Source: Polynucleobacter sp. MWH-UH35A (lineage in GTDB: Bacteria; Pseudomonadota; Gammaproteobacteria; Burkholderiales; Burkholderiaceae). Taken from it: 64,000 bases of DNA. The stretch covers positions 1,116,001 to 1,180,000 of the forward strand of contig NZ_CP061285.1 of NCBI RefSeq assembly GCF_018687075.1, written 5' to 3'. The position numbers and the translations under genes were made by a program. Shown piece after piece: positions 35,081-42,499 of the stretch. Below the pieces are notes generated by a model. The model did no database searches, was not told where the DNA came from, and saw only the letters and a list, made by a program, of their open reading frames with translations. Numbering within the stretch: the first letter of the stretch is position 1; every line of letters starts with the position of its first letter.

Positions 35081-35097
35081 ATGACAATTTTGTTACA
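35081..35097 (-). promoter_or_regulatory. Candidate Pho box for the second ppk2
   Basis: On the minus strand, TGTAAC then TGTCAT with an 11-nt period, about 38 bases upstream of the start. The first half-site is degenerate. It overlaps the stop of the acyltransferase gene, so read-through from that gene is the alternative means of expression. Confidence 0.5.
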
Positions 35098-35881
35098 TCA
35101 AGGGTTGATTGCCTTTTAATTGATTGGAAATGGCCTCTTGGCTATGTAAAGCGAGCCATTTGCGATCTCTAGAGGCGCCTGGGGTAGCACCCACTGGCGG
35201 TATAAAGCACAACTCGACAATGAGTTGGCGATGACTCAGAATCTTTGCCATAGACTCCAGCAGACCCATATCCCCCACAAAGGCTGGCGCCTCACTTCTA
35301 GCTCCAGTTACGGAAGAACAATATGTAATCGCAAGGGAATACACCGGAACTTGAGCAATGACGGCAGATTCAAATAAATTGGGCTTAAACGGCAAAACAC
35401 CCTCACCCTCTGTGGAAGTTCCCTCCGGAAAGATGCAAACCGAGTGACTCCCAAGAACATCACTCACCTCGCTAGCCACCTGTCTTCCATGGCGAGCGTT
35501 ATCACGCTTAATAAATACCGTACCCAATTGCTTGGCCATCCATCCAAATACAGGCCATTTCTCCACATCCGATTTGGCCACAAATCGAATAGGCTTAAAG
35601 GCATTGATAGCATGAATGTCCATCCAAGAAATATGGTTTGACGCCAAAAGGAATGGTGTTGCAGGAAGGATTTCTGGGTGAATGAGCCTCAGATCAATTC
35701 CAAAAATATCTAATAATCTAATCGACCATGTCTGGATCAGTTTATTTTTGAGGTTCTGGTTAGCCAATGGAAATCGGCAAGATAGCGTAACTAAACCAGC
35801 AATGACATGGGACCATACCCTCAGCCAGGACCAAGCGATCCATATTCTAGGAAGCTGTTTTGAGGATTGATTTTGATCCAT
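35093..35881 (-). CDS. PlsC-like 1-acyl-glycerol-phosphate/lyso-ornithine-lipid acyltransferase (OlsA candidate)
   Basis: 262 residues. The HX4D catalytic motif lies in ASNHISWMDIHAI (about residues 80-92), and FPEGTSTEG further on is the second acyltransferase motif. An N-terminal amphipathic or membrane segment is present (AWSWLRVWSHVIAGLVTLSC). PlsC enzymes make phosphatidic acid, and OlsA relatives acylate lyso-ornithine lipid. It is divergent from the plcP operon across a region with four Pho-box repeats, and an OlsB-like gene ends that operon, which favours OlsA. A general PlsC role cannot be excluded. Confidence 0.75.
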   Translation of the reverse strand: MDQNQSSKQLPRIWIAWSWLRVWSHVIAGLVTLSCRFPLANQNLKNKLIQTWSIRLLDIFGIDLRLIHPEILPATPFLLASNHISWMDIHAINAFKPIRFVAKSDVEKWPVFGWMAKQLGTVFIKRDNARHGRQVASEVSDVLGSHSVCIFPEGTSTEGEGVLPFKPNLFESAVIAQVPVYSLAITYCSSVTGARSEAPAFVGDMGLLESMAKILSHRQLIVELCFIPPVGATPGASRDRKWLALHSQEAISNQLKGNQPLM

Positions 35882-35922
35882 ATAGAGCTGAAATATAAAT
35901 CAAATTTCGAAATTATTTTCAT

Positions 35923-35961
35923 CGTCATAAAACTGACTTAGAACTGTCATCCCAGTTTCAT
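35923..35961 (+). promoter_or_regulatory. Double Pho box (four 11-nt repeats) between the OlsA-like gene and plcP
   Basis: The hexamers CGTCAT (35923), TGACTT (35934), TGTCAT (35945) and TTTCAT (35956) repeat with an exact 11-nt period, i.e. two tandem PhoB sites. A TAATAC-like -10 element lies about a dozen bases downstream (35974-35979), the usual spacing for a Pho promoter. The predicted transcript start is close to ATG 35986. Confidence 0.82.
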
Positions 35962-35985
35962 ACTCGGTAGGCTTAATACTGTTTC

Positions 35986-36795
35986 ATGATGCATTACAAA
36001 GCCATCTGGATTTCGGACGTACACCTGGGAACATCAGGGTGTCAAGCAAACTACCTCCTCGATTTCTTGAAGCATAACGAAGCTGAGAAATTTTATCTTG
36101 TTGGCGACATTATTGATGGCTGGAGACTCAAAAAGTCCTTCTACTGGCCACAAACTCACAACGACGTGGTGCAAAAATTGTTACGCAAGGCGCGTAAGGG
36201 CAGCGAGGTTATCTATGTTCCAGGTAATCACGATGAAAGCGCTAGACAGTTCTTCGGTCTTTCCTTCGGAGATGTCAAAGTCGTAGAAGAAGTGATTCAT
36301 ACGACAGTAGATGGTAGAAAGCTGTGGGTAACTCACGGCGACCAGTTTGATGGCGTGATGCAGTACGCCAAGTGGCTCGCCTACGTAGGCGATAACTTGT
36401 ATTCGTTCATCTTATACGTCAACCGCTACTTCAATATGATCCGCGCCAAGATGGGTCTTCAGTATTGGTCTCTATCTCAATACCTTAAACACCAAGTAAA
36501 GAACGCAGTCAGCTACATCGCAGACTTCGAACACATTATGGCGAGAGAGGCTCGTTTAAGAGGTTGTGATGGGGTTGTGTGCGGACACATTCACAAGGCA
36601 GAAATTCGTGAGATTGATGGTCTTTTGTATTGCAACGATGGCGATTGGGTTGAAAGCCTTTCCGCCCTGGTTGAAACACAAACCGGCGAACTCAAAATTA
36701 TTTACTGGACTCATATCAAGGGTGAGCCAGTTGAAACCCCTCAAATTTCCCTTTCACCTGCTATCGAATCACTTATCAAAGAGGCTGCGCTATGA
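35986..36795 (+). CDS. plcP: PlcP-type metallophosphoesterase (phosphate-starvation phospholipase C)
   Basis: 269 residues of the calcineurin-like fold. WISDVHLG (Asp11, His13), VGDIIDGW (Asp41), VPGNHDE (Asn81, His82), VTHGDQFD and CGHIHKAE supply the two-metal site. The SDVHLGTSGCQA and GWRLKKSFYWPQTHNDVVQKLLRKARKG stretches match the PlcP group, which hydrolyses phosphatidylcholine, phosphatidylglycerol or phosphatidylethanolamine to diacylglycerol during phosphate starvation, rather than the shorter LpxH. The next gene is a glycosyltransferase overlapping by 4 bases, the classic plcP-agt pair, and Pho boxes lie upstream. Automatic names such as UDP-2,3-diacylglucosamine diphosphatase would be misleading. 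Confidence 0.88.
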   Translation: MMHYKAIWISDVHLGTSGCQANYLLDFLKHNEAEKFYLVGDIIDGWRLKKSFYWPQTHNDVVQKLLRKARKGSEVIYVPGNHDESARQFFGLSFGDVKVVEEVIHTTVDGRKLWVTHGDQFDGVMQYAKWLAYVGDNLYSFILYVNRYFNMIRAKMGLQYWSLSQYLKHQVKNAVSYIADFEHIMAREARLRGCDGVVCGHIHKAEIREIDGLLYCNDGDWVESLSALVETQTGELKIIYWTHIKGEPVETPQISLSPAIESLIKEAAL

Positions 36796-37820
36796 AAATT
36801 ATGATCATCACTGATGCATGGGATCCACAGGTAAATGGTGTAGTTCGAACACTGAAACAGACTCGTGCAGAGCTCACCGCTATGGGTCATGAAGTAGAAA
36901 TGATTACTCCGATCGGTTTCAAATCAATTCCGTGCCCAACCTATCCCGATATCGCACTCTCCCTCTTTCCAGGCAAGGAAGTAGCACGTCGCATTAAAGA
37001 ATTTGCCCCTGATGCCATGCACATTGCTACAGAAGGCCCCCTAGGATTATCTGCTCGTGCCTATGCAGTGAAAAATCAACTCCCCTTCTCCACTGCTTAC
37101 CACACCCGCTTCCCTGAATACGTCAAAGCGCGCACTGGCATTCCATTGGCGATAACGTATGCATTTATTCGTTGGTTCCACAGCCCATCAATGGCTGTAA
37201 TGGCTCCAACCATTGTCGTCAAAGATGATCTAGAAAAATATGGCCTAAAAAATGTAGTTCTATGGTCAAGAGGTGTCGATCTCGATATCTTCAAAATGCA
37301 AGAATCGAAAGCGCTAAACACAGCCCACCCAATCTTTTTGTATGTAGGCCGCGTTGCTGTTGAGAAAAACATTAATGCATTCTTAGAAATTGATTTACCG
37401 GGTTCAAAGTGGGTGGTAGGAGACGGACCAGCGATGGCTGGCATCAAAGAAAAATATCCAGAAGTGAACTATTTAGGTGTATTACAACAGCATGAGCTAG
37501 CAAAAGTGTATGCGGCGGCCGATGTATTTGTCTTCCCAAGCAAGACCGACACATTTGGTCTAGTTTTACTTGAGGCAATGGCTTGTGGCACACCGGTTGC
37601 AGCCTACCCAGTAACTGGCCCGATTGATGTCTTGGGCAACTCTAATTCAGGCGCTATGCATGAAGACTTGCGCGAGGCCTGCATGCAGGCACTTAAGATT
37701 CCACGTGAAGTGGCGCGGGCACATGCAGAAAAATTCTCTTGGCGCGCTGCCTCTGAGCAATTTGTCAATCACCTTAAGCCAGTGCCCACTCCTGAAGTTC
37801 ATGTCACTGCGTTGGCCTAA
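36792..37820 (+). CDS. agt: Family 4 glycosyltransferase, Agt-like diacylglycerol glycosyltransferase
   Basis: 342 residues with a GT-B fold. The N-terminus ITDAWDPQVNGVVRTLKQT carries the G-V motif of SqdX/MgtA-like enzymes, and AYHTRFPEYV follows. The C-terminal donor site is FPSKTDTFGLVLLEAMACGTPVAA with the E-x7-E motif. Family relatives place glucose or glucuronic acid on diacylglycerol. Its ATG overlaps the plcP stop, so the two products are made together: PlcP frees diacylglycerol and Agt converts it to a phosphorus-free glycolipid at the inner membrane. The sugar donor is not determined. Confidence 0.87.
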   Translation: MKIMIITDAWDPQVNGVVRTLKQTRAELTAMGHEVEMITPIGFKSIPCPTYPDIALSLFPGKEVARRIKEFAPDAMHIATEGPLGLSARAYAVKNQLPFSTAYHTRFPEYVKARTGIPLAITYAFIRWFHSPSMAVMAPTIVVKDDLEKYGLKNVVLWSRGVDLDIFKMQESKALNTAHPIFLYVGRVAVEKNINAFLEIDLPGSKWVVGDGPAMAGIKEKYPEVNYLGVLQQHELAKVYAAADVFVFPSKTDTFGLVLLEAMACGTPVAAYPVTGPIDVLGNSNSGAMHEDLREACMQALKIPREVARAHAEKFSWRAASEQFVNHLKPVPTPEVHVTALA

Positions 37821-37829
37821 AGAAAGTAA

Positions 37830-38240
37830 ATGTTGAACGCTCCATATCATATCGACCAGAACCCTCACAAGGGCAATCGTGGTCTTGTAAGAGCATGGCA
37901 TGCCGCTAAAAACTCGTGGTGCGGATTGGTCTATGCATTCATGGAGGAAAGCGCTTTTAGGCAAGAGCTGACCTTATTTGCCTTGTTAACACCTATCGCT
38001 AGCTTGCTACCGATTTCACTTCTCGAAAAAGCATTGCTGATTTCTGCATTAGTAATGGTTCTCGTGATTGAACTACTCAACTCCAGCGTTGAAGCGGCAA
38101 TCGATCGCATCTCCTTTGAACATCACGACCTTTCTAAGCGAGCAAAAGATTTTGGCAGCGCTGCCGTCATGCTCGCTCTATTTGTTGCTGCGCTTCTATG
38201 GGCAGCGGTATGTATCCCCCTCATCATTAATGCTCACTAA
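37830..38240 (+). CDS. dgkA: Diacylglycerol kinase DgkA
   Basis: 136 residues: an N-terminal amphipathic region (GLVRAWHAAKNSWCGLVYAF, with E-E-S-A-F-R-Q-E), three membrane segments and the catalytic ELLNSSVEAAIDR helix. H-H-D-L-S-K-R-A-K-D-F-G-S-A-A-V-M completes the DgkA signature. It phosphorylates diacylglycerol to phosphatidic acid in the inner membrane. Between agt and an OlsB-like gene, 9 bases after agt, it would recycle surplus diacylglycerol made by PlcP, balancing glycolipid synthesis. Confidence 0.94.
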   Translation: MLNAPYHIDQNPHKGNRGLVRAWHAAKNSWCGLVYAFMEESAFRQELTLFALLTPIASLLPISLLEKALLISALVMVLVIELLNSSVEAAIDRISFEHHDLSKRAKDFGSAAVMLALFVAALLWAAVCIPLIINAH

Positions 38241-38248
38241 GGCTAACT

Positions 38249-39172
38249 ATGTCTGAAATTCCAAACCCAATCGGCTCATTTGAAATTTTTGCACCCAAGA
38301 AGGTCAAGGCCTTAAGAAGAAATAAGCCAAATGCCTTCCAAAAACTCTCGAAAAAGCTGGCCAAGAAACTATTTGGCAAGAAGTTTGCCTTAAAAACCAG
38401 AGCCGAGCTCAGGTCAGCCGACGTCATCCCGGTTACTCAGGTAGAGAAACCTAAAAAACCTGCCTTTCAGATTATTTGGGCAAGCACTCCAGGCGAAATC
38501 AAAGAAGCGCAACGTCTGCGTTACAAAGTTTTTGCTGAAGAAATGGGTGCAAACCTACCCAGTAATGCAGAGGGTTTAGATATTGATGAATTCGATGCTT
38601 ATTGCGATCATCTATTAATTCGAGATCAAGATAGTCTTAAGGTAGTTGGTACTTATCGTGTATTGCCACCACACAAAGCATTAGAAATTGGCCGTCTTTA
38701 TTCGGATTCTGAGTTTGATCTATCGCGCATTAACCACCTTCGCCCTAAATTGGTTGAACTGGGTAGATCCTGCGTTCATCAAGACTATCGCTCAGGAGCA
38801 GTCATCATGGCCCTCTGGAGTGGATTGGCTCAATATATGCAGAAGAATGGCTATGAAATCATGTTGGGTTGCGCCAGCATCCCCATGGCTGATGGCGGCC
38901 ACTTCGCAGCAAGTCTTTACAACTCTTTAGGCAATGATCAAATGGCGCCAACAGAGTTTCACGCCTTCCCTCGCCTACCATTGCCCTTAGATAAACTTAA
39001 TGGTGGATTAGATGTACAGCCCCCACCATTGATTAAGGGATACCTAAAGCTAGGGGCTAAAATTTGCAGCGCTCCAGCGTGGGATCCGGATTTTAATACC
39101 GCTGACTTATTAACCATGCTGCGTCTATCTGAAATTAACCCGCGTTACGCAAAGCATTTTTTAGGTATGTAA
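38249..39172 (+). CDS. olsB: OlsB-like ornithine N-alpha-acyltransferase (GNAT family)
   Basis: 307 residues. A Lys-rich N-terminal extension of about 75 residues is followed by the OlsB-type domain: AQRLRYKVFAEEMGANL, DIDEFDAYCDHLLIRD, VVGTYRVLPP, LVELGRSCVHQDYRSGAVI and MLGCASIPMADGG. OlsB moves a 3-hydroxyacyl chain from ACP to ornithine, the first step of ornithine-lipid synthesis. It is last in the plcP operon, 8 bases after dgkA. The second-step acyltransferase could be the divergent PlsC-like gene. The extension is unusual for the family and may contact anionic membrane lipid. Confidence 0.85.
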   Translation: MSEIPNPIGSFEIFAPKKVKALRRNKPNAFQKLSKKLAKKLFGKKFALKTRAELRSADVIPVTQVEKPKKPAFQIIWASTPGEIKEAQRLRYKVFAEEMGANLPSNAEGLDIDEFDAYCDHLLIRDQDSLKVVGTYRVLPPHKALEIGRLYSDSEFDLSRINHLRPKLVELGRSCVHQDYRSGAVIMALWSGLAQYMQKNGYEIMLGCASIPMADGGHFAASLYNSLGNDQMAPTEFHAFPRLPLPLDKLNGGLDVQPPPLIKGYLKLGAKICSAPAWDPDFNTADLLTMLRLSEINPRYAKHFLGM

Positions 39173-39196
39173 TTAATAGGTTTGTTGCTTTACAAG

Positions 39197-39229
39197 AAAA
39201 GACCTACTTCAAATCAAGTGGGTCTTTTT
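39197..39229 (+). terminator. Terminator after the plcP-agt-dgkA-olsB operon
   Basis: AAAAGACC with partner GGTCTTTT closes a stem that also pairs ACTT with AAGT; it is followed by T residues. Its A-rich left side lets it also stop ppx transcription from the opposite strand. Confidence 0.78.
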
Positions 39230-39244
39230 ATTTGTAGGTTAGCT

Positions 39245-40819
39245 TTATTTAAAACTAACTTGATAGGAGCGTCCGATTCTTTCCCATTCGGCAGCTTCCT
39301 TTAGGAGACTGAATTCTGTTAGGGGATGCTCAGCAGCCCAGCCTTTAGCAAGACTAACCAAGTAAGAACCATCGTGTTCAGAAACTTTTACTTTAGGAAG
39401 GCTAGAGTCATTACGGCCGCGGCACAGCACCTGGGCTAGCCGCAAACAAAAAAGCATGCGCCAATCTTCAAAACCATGATTATTTGCTAACTTACCCAAT
39501 TTTCCAGTATGCCCAATCAATAATGCCGCAAGTCGAGCTTGGTCATTCTTAGAAAATCCTGGCATATCTGCGTTGCCGGCGATATAAGCGGAGTGCTTAT
39601 GGTACCCATTATGGGAAATGGATAAACCAATTTCGTGTAAGTTAGCCGCCCATTGCAGCAGGGCCACGTTATCCGCTCTACTCTCAGATTCAGGTTTTGG
39701 TAGTTGCTGCAAAAAATCTGCTGCCAATTTTCCAACTCTATCTGCTTGCTCGCGATCAACCGAATAACGCTGCATAAATTGCTCAACGGTGACATAACGC
39801 ATGTCATGATGCTGTGACCGACCCAGCAGATCATATAAAACCCCACTGCGTAAGGCGGCATCAGTGACTTCCATTTCTTCAATGCCCAACTCATCAAAGG
39901 CTGCCAACATAATAGCCAAGCCGCCAGGCCATACCGCTCTTCTATCATCCTTAAGACCTTCGAGCTCCACCTGATTGACATGCTCGTACTTCAAAAGATG
40001 TTTTTTGAGATTCTTCAAACCATCACGGGTAATGAGGCCACTGGCACCATTAACGCGACCCATTGTTAAGCTATCACCAAGCCCATTGAAATTATTATTG
40101 GCAATCAGATCAGCCAATGCTCTAGCAGTTCCAGAGGAACCAATCACCTGCTTCCAACCACTCTTTAAATAAGCCCCTGAAATAACCTGGATTTCTCGGC
40201 GTGCAGCGAGTTCTGCTTCTTTGAAGGCATGCGCATCAATATTACCTTTTGGAAAAAAACGCAGACTATGCGAGACGCAGCCAATATAAAGACTTTCCAT
40301 GAGCTTTGGCTCATAACCCTTACCAATAATAAATTCAGTAGAGCCGCCACCAATATCCACCACCAATCTATTGCCTTGTACTGCTGGCACTTCATGGGCT
40401 GCGCCTATGTATATCAAACGCGCTTCTTCGACGCCGGCAATCACTTCAATAGGGAAGCCTAAGGCCTCTTGTGCATCTTCAACAAACTGCTGGGCATTCT
40501 TAGCAACTCGTAAGGTGTTGGTGGCAACAGCACGGACATTGGCTGGATCAAACCCACGAATTCGCTCACCAAAGCGTTTAATCGCGATCAATCCCCGTTG
40601 ATAGGCATCGTTACCAAGTAATTTATTTTCAGTAAGGCCTGCAGCCAAGCGCACTGTCTCGCGCAGTGTGTCGATAGGACGTAGTTGCGTTCCCGAGGGT
40701 GTATTTACAGCCTGAGCCACTAACATCCGAAAACTGTTAGACCCCAAATCAACCGCAGCAACAAGGTCTGCTGAGACTGCTAATGGTTCTACGGGATTAC
40801 TGGCCAATATCTTCCCCAA
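39245..40819 (-). CDS. ppx: Exopolyphosphatase (Ppx/GppA family)
   Basis: 524 residues. AVDLGSNSFRMLVAQ (phosphate-1 motif), VDIGGGSTEFIIG (phosphate-2) and SSGTARALADL give the actin-like ATPase core. A C-terminal HD-type helical domain with NLHEIGLSISHNGYHKHSAYI follows, as in long Ppx. The full length favours Ppx over GppA, although both activities occur in the family. It degrades polyphosphate processively. An 11-nt-periodic Pho-box candidate lies 43-59 bases upstream. Confidence 0.9.
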   Translation of the reverse strand: MGKILASNPVEPLAVSADLVAAVDLGSNSFRMLVAQAVNTPSGTQLRPIDTLRETVRLAAGLTENKLLGNDAYQRGLIAIKRFGERIRGFDPANVRAVATNTLRVAKNAQQFVEDAQEALGFPIEVIAGVEEARLIYIGAAHEVPAVQGNRLVVDIGGGSTEFIIGKGYEPKLMESLYIGCVSHSLRFFPKGNIDAHAFKEAELAARREIQVISGAYLKSGWKQVIGSSGTARALADLIANNNFNGLGDSLTMGRVNGASGLITRDGLKNLKKHLLKYEHVNQVELEGLKDDRRAVWPGGLAIMLAAFDELGIEEMEVTDAALRSGVLYDLLGRSQHHDMRYVTVEQFMQRYSVDREQADRVGKLAADFLQQLPKPESESRADNVALLQWAANLHEIGLSISHNGYHKHSAYIAGNADMPGFSKNDQARLAALLIGHTGKLGKLANNHGFEDWRMLFCLRLAQVLCRGRNDSSLPKVKVSEHDGSYLVSLAKGWAAEHPLTEFSLLKEAAEWERIGRSYQVSFK

Positions 40820-40861
40820 AATGGAATGCTGTTTTAATTATGTCTATTTTATGTAAAAACC

Positions 40862-40878
40862 ATGACATATTAATGAAA
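40862..40878 (-). promoter_or_regulatory. Candidate Pho box for ppx
   Basis: On the minus strand TTTCAT and TGTCAT repeat with an 11-nt period (TTTCATTAATATGTCAT). It lies 43 bases before the ppx start. One half-site differs from the consensus by one base. Confidence 0.65.
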
Positions 40879-40916
40879 ACTACAGCAGGCCGACCTAGCT
40901 AGGGGCAAAGGGGTTC

Positions 40917-41126
40917 CTAGGCTGCTAAGTTTTGTTCTGAGCTTGAGCAATCTCGATTGCCAAAACTACATAAAATGCAGCAATCTCCGGACTTGGGCTT
41001 CAAAATTGCACTGCATGAACGGCAGCGGTATAAATGCTGGGCACCCTCTTCAGAGCTCATGATTTCAGAAGCTTGGCAGTAGGGGCAGGTAACAATAGAT
41101 TGCGGATGATTGATGACTTGGTTCAC
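40917..41126 (-). CDS. Small zinc-ribbon protein of the GDCC family
   Basis: 69 residues. A CPYCQ...CRSC zinc ribbon is followed by GDCCILCSFGNRDC, a signature repeatedly seen as GDCCVFCSYG in small conserved proteins of proteobacteria with no known function. Eight Cys in about 45 residues point to one or two metal sites. It is located between ppx and mgtC on the same strand, with a downstream gap of about 97 bases to ppx that contains the ppx Pho box. Confidence 0.75.
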   Translation of the reverse strand: MNQVINHPQSIVTCPYCQASEIMSSEEGAQHLYRCRSCSAILKPKSGDCCILCSFGNRDCSSSEQNLAA

Positions 41127-41180
41127 AACGTAATAGTGAACGACGATTGTTTCAGCAATGTGTCAATCGCGATCTAATGC

Positions 41181-41912
41181 CTAATCAGTGGTACTAGGAC
41201 TCCAGAATGCCTGCGTAACAAATTCTTGATCTGCAATCTTGGCAATCAATTGATCCATCTCTTCACCATCAACGGCAGATGCCGTGAGCACCACCTGAAT
41301 CTCGACATCCTCACTACCAAATTGATGCACTTCAATATCTTGAGTTTGATAGCCCGCCTCTTCTAAGGTTCTAATAAACTGCTTTAGAGCATGCTTTTGG
41401 GCATGTTTTGGGGTGATGATATAAACAGAATTAGTTACTTCAACCGCTTCAGTATCCAGAGGTTGTTTATTAATCAAGCTAACTACCGGACGCAATAAGG
41501 TATTTGCCGCAAGTACAAATATCGTGGCTAGACTAGCCTCCAGAATTAAATCAGCACCAGCGCAGGCACCAACCGCTCCAGATGCCCACAAGGTAGCTGC
41601 AGTATTAATCCCTCTGACATTACCCTCCTCGCGCATGATGACGCCAGCACCGAGGAATCCAATCCCAGAAACCACGTATGCCATGACATGGACTGCGCCC
41701 TCATGTCCCGTCAGGCGATTAGCAGCGTCAACAAATATGGCTGCACCCAGTGCCACTAAGATATTCGTTCTTAACCCTGCAGTACGCTGACGATACTGAC
41801 GCTCTAAACCAATTAAGCCGCCAAGAGAAAAAGCTGCGCAAAGACTAATTGCAGTGTCAGTTAATGACGCAAAATTAATATTATTAATGAACTCCATAGA
41901 GGATTTATTCAA
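41181..41912 (-). CDS. mgtC: MgtC/SapB family membrane protein
   Basis: 243 residues. Four to five membrane segments hold the signature [46 protein letters not shown] and [19 protein letters not shown] cytoplasmic ACT-like C-terminal domain follows (about residues 165-240). MgtC-type proteins affect ATP synthase, membrane potential and phosphate uptake, and in Salmonella MgtC acts on PhoR. Its place inside this phosphate region is suggestive. No Mg2+-responsive leader was seen. Confidence 0.88.
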   Translation of the reverse strand: MNKSSMEFINNINFASLTDTAISLCAAFSLGGLIGLERQYRQRTAGLRTNILVALGAAIFVDAANRLTGHEGAVHVMAYVVSGIGFLGAGVIMREEGNVRGINTAATLWASGAVGACAGADLILEASLATIFVLAANTLLRPVVSLINKQPLDTEAVEVTNSVYIITPKHAQKHALKQFIRTLEEAGYQTQDIEVHQFGSEDVEIQVVLTASAVDGEEMDQLIAKIADQEFVTQAFWSPSTTD

Positions 41913-42270
41913 CTCCAGTTTTTGTGCAGGAGTCTGAAGAAGTATTTTTCAGGCGACATTTATCCCGATTCTGGATAATAGATTGCTCCAATACGGGATC
42001 AACCGATGAACTCTCCTTTGCGCCCATCCTGAGTGCAAGAGGAATGTATTGTGCTAGATTCTCAGTCATAAACTTAAAAGTTGGGTTACAGAAAGACTTA
42101 AAACATCTTAATCCAAATTTATGGCAGTTTTCTTACCAGAAATTGGAGCAAATGCCCAAATGCAAAACCTCAACCCTCTTGAGTTTGGGCCTGTACCATT
42201 GAAGTTAGTAAAAATGTGGATTTGTCATATTTGTTTGCTAGGATTGGGCATAACTTAATCCATCGGTTGA
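41913..42270 (+). other. 358-bp stretch without an identifiable gene
   Basis: An open frame (41924-42202) of 92 codons has no recognisable motif and no ribosome-binding site, and I do not call it a gene. The stretch contains the mgtC promoter and that of the following small gene. A lone TGTCAT at 42223-42228 is followed at 11 nt by TTTGCT, too weak for a Pho box. Confidence 0.5.
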
Positions 42271-42477
42271 ATGAACATGAGCAAATATCAATATGAAGAT
42301 GCGGTCAAGCAGCTACAAGAGTCCGGCAGCATCGGGCTTGTAGACCTCAAAAATCTTCCTCACGAGGATCTCGTAGAGCTATTCGAAGAAATTAAGGTGT
42401 GGTGCCTCTATGCCAACGGCAAGACAGAGAAGCTGCCCAAAGAGTCTAAGAAGAAGAAAAAGAAAAAGAAAGACTAA
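42271..42477 (+). CDS. Small helical protein with poly-lysine tail (hypothetical)
   Basis: 68 residues from ATG 42271, or 66 from ATG 42277. It has a helical body (YEDAVKQLQESGSIGLVDLKNLPHEDLVELFEEIKVWCLYANG) ending in a run of about ten lysines. No family is recognised. It is convergent with phoR, with stops about 20 bases apart. The acidic body and the poly-Lys end resemble proteins that bind anionic polymers; the function is unknown. Confidence 0.55.
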   Translation: MNMSKYQYEDAVKQLQESGSIGLVDLKNLPHEDLVELFEEIKVWCLYANGKTEKLPKESKKKKKKKKD

Positions 42478-42499
42478 GTATTTAGCACCAAAGCAGCAC

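Noticed and set aside
41924..42202. 92-codon frame between mgtC and the small lysine-tailed gene
   Set aside because: No ribosome-binding site, no motif and uneven composition. It could be a relic, but nothing supports this.
42223..42239. TGTCAT followed at 11 nt by TTTGCT before the lysine-tailed gene
   Set aside because: The second half-site matches only partly and there are no further repeats; too weak to call a Pho box.
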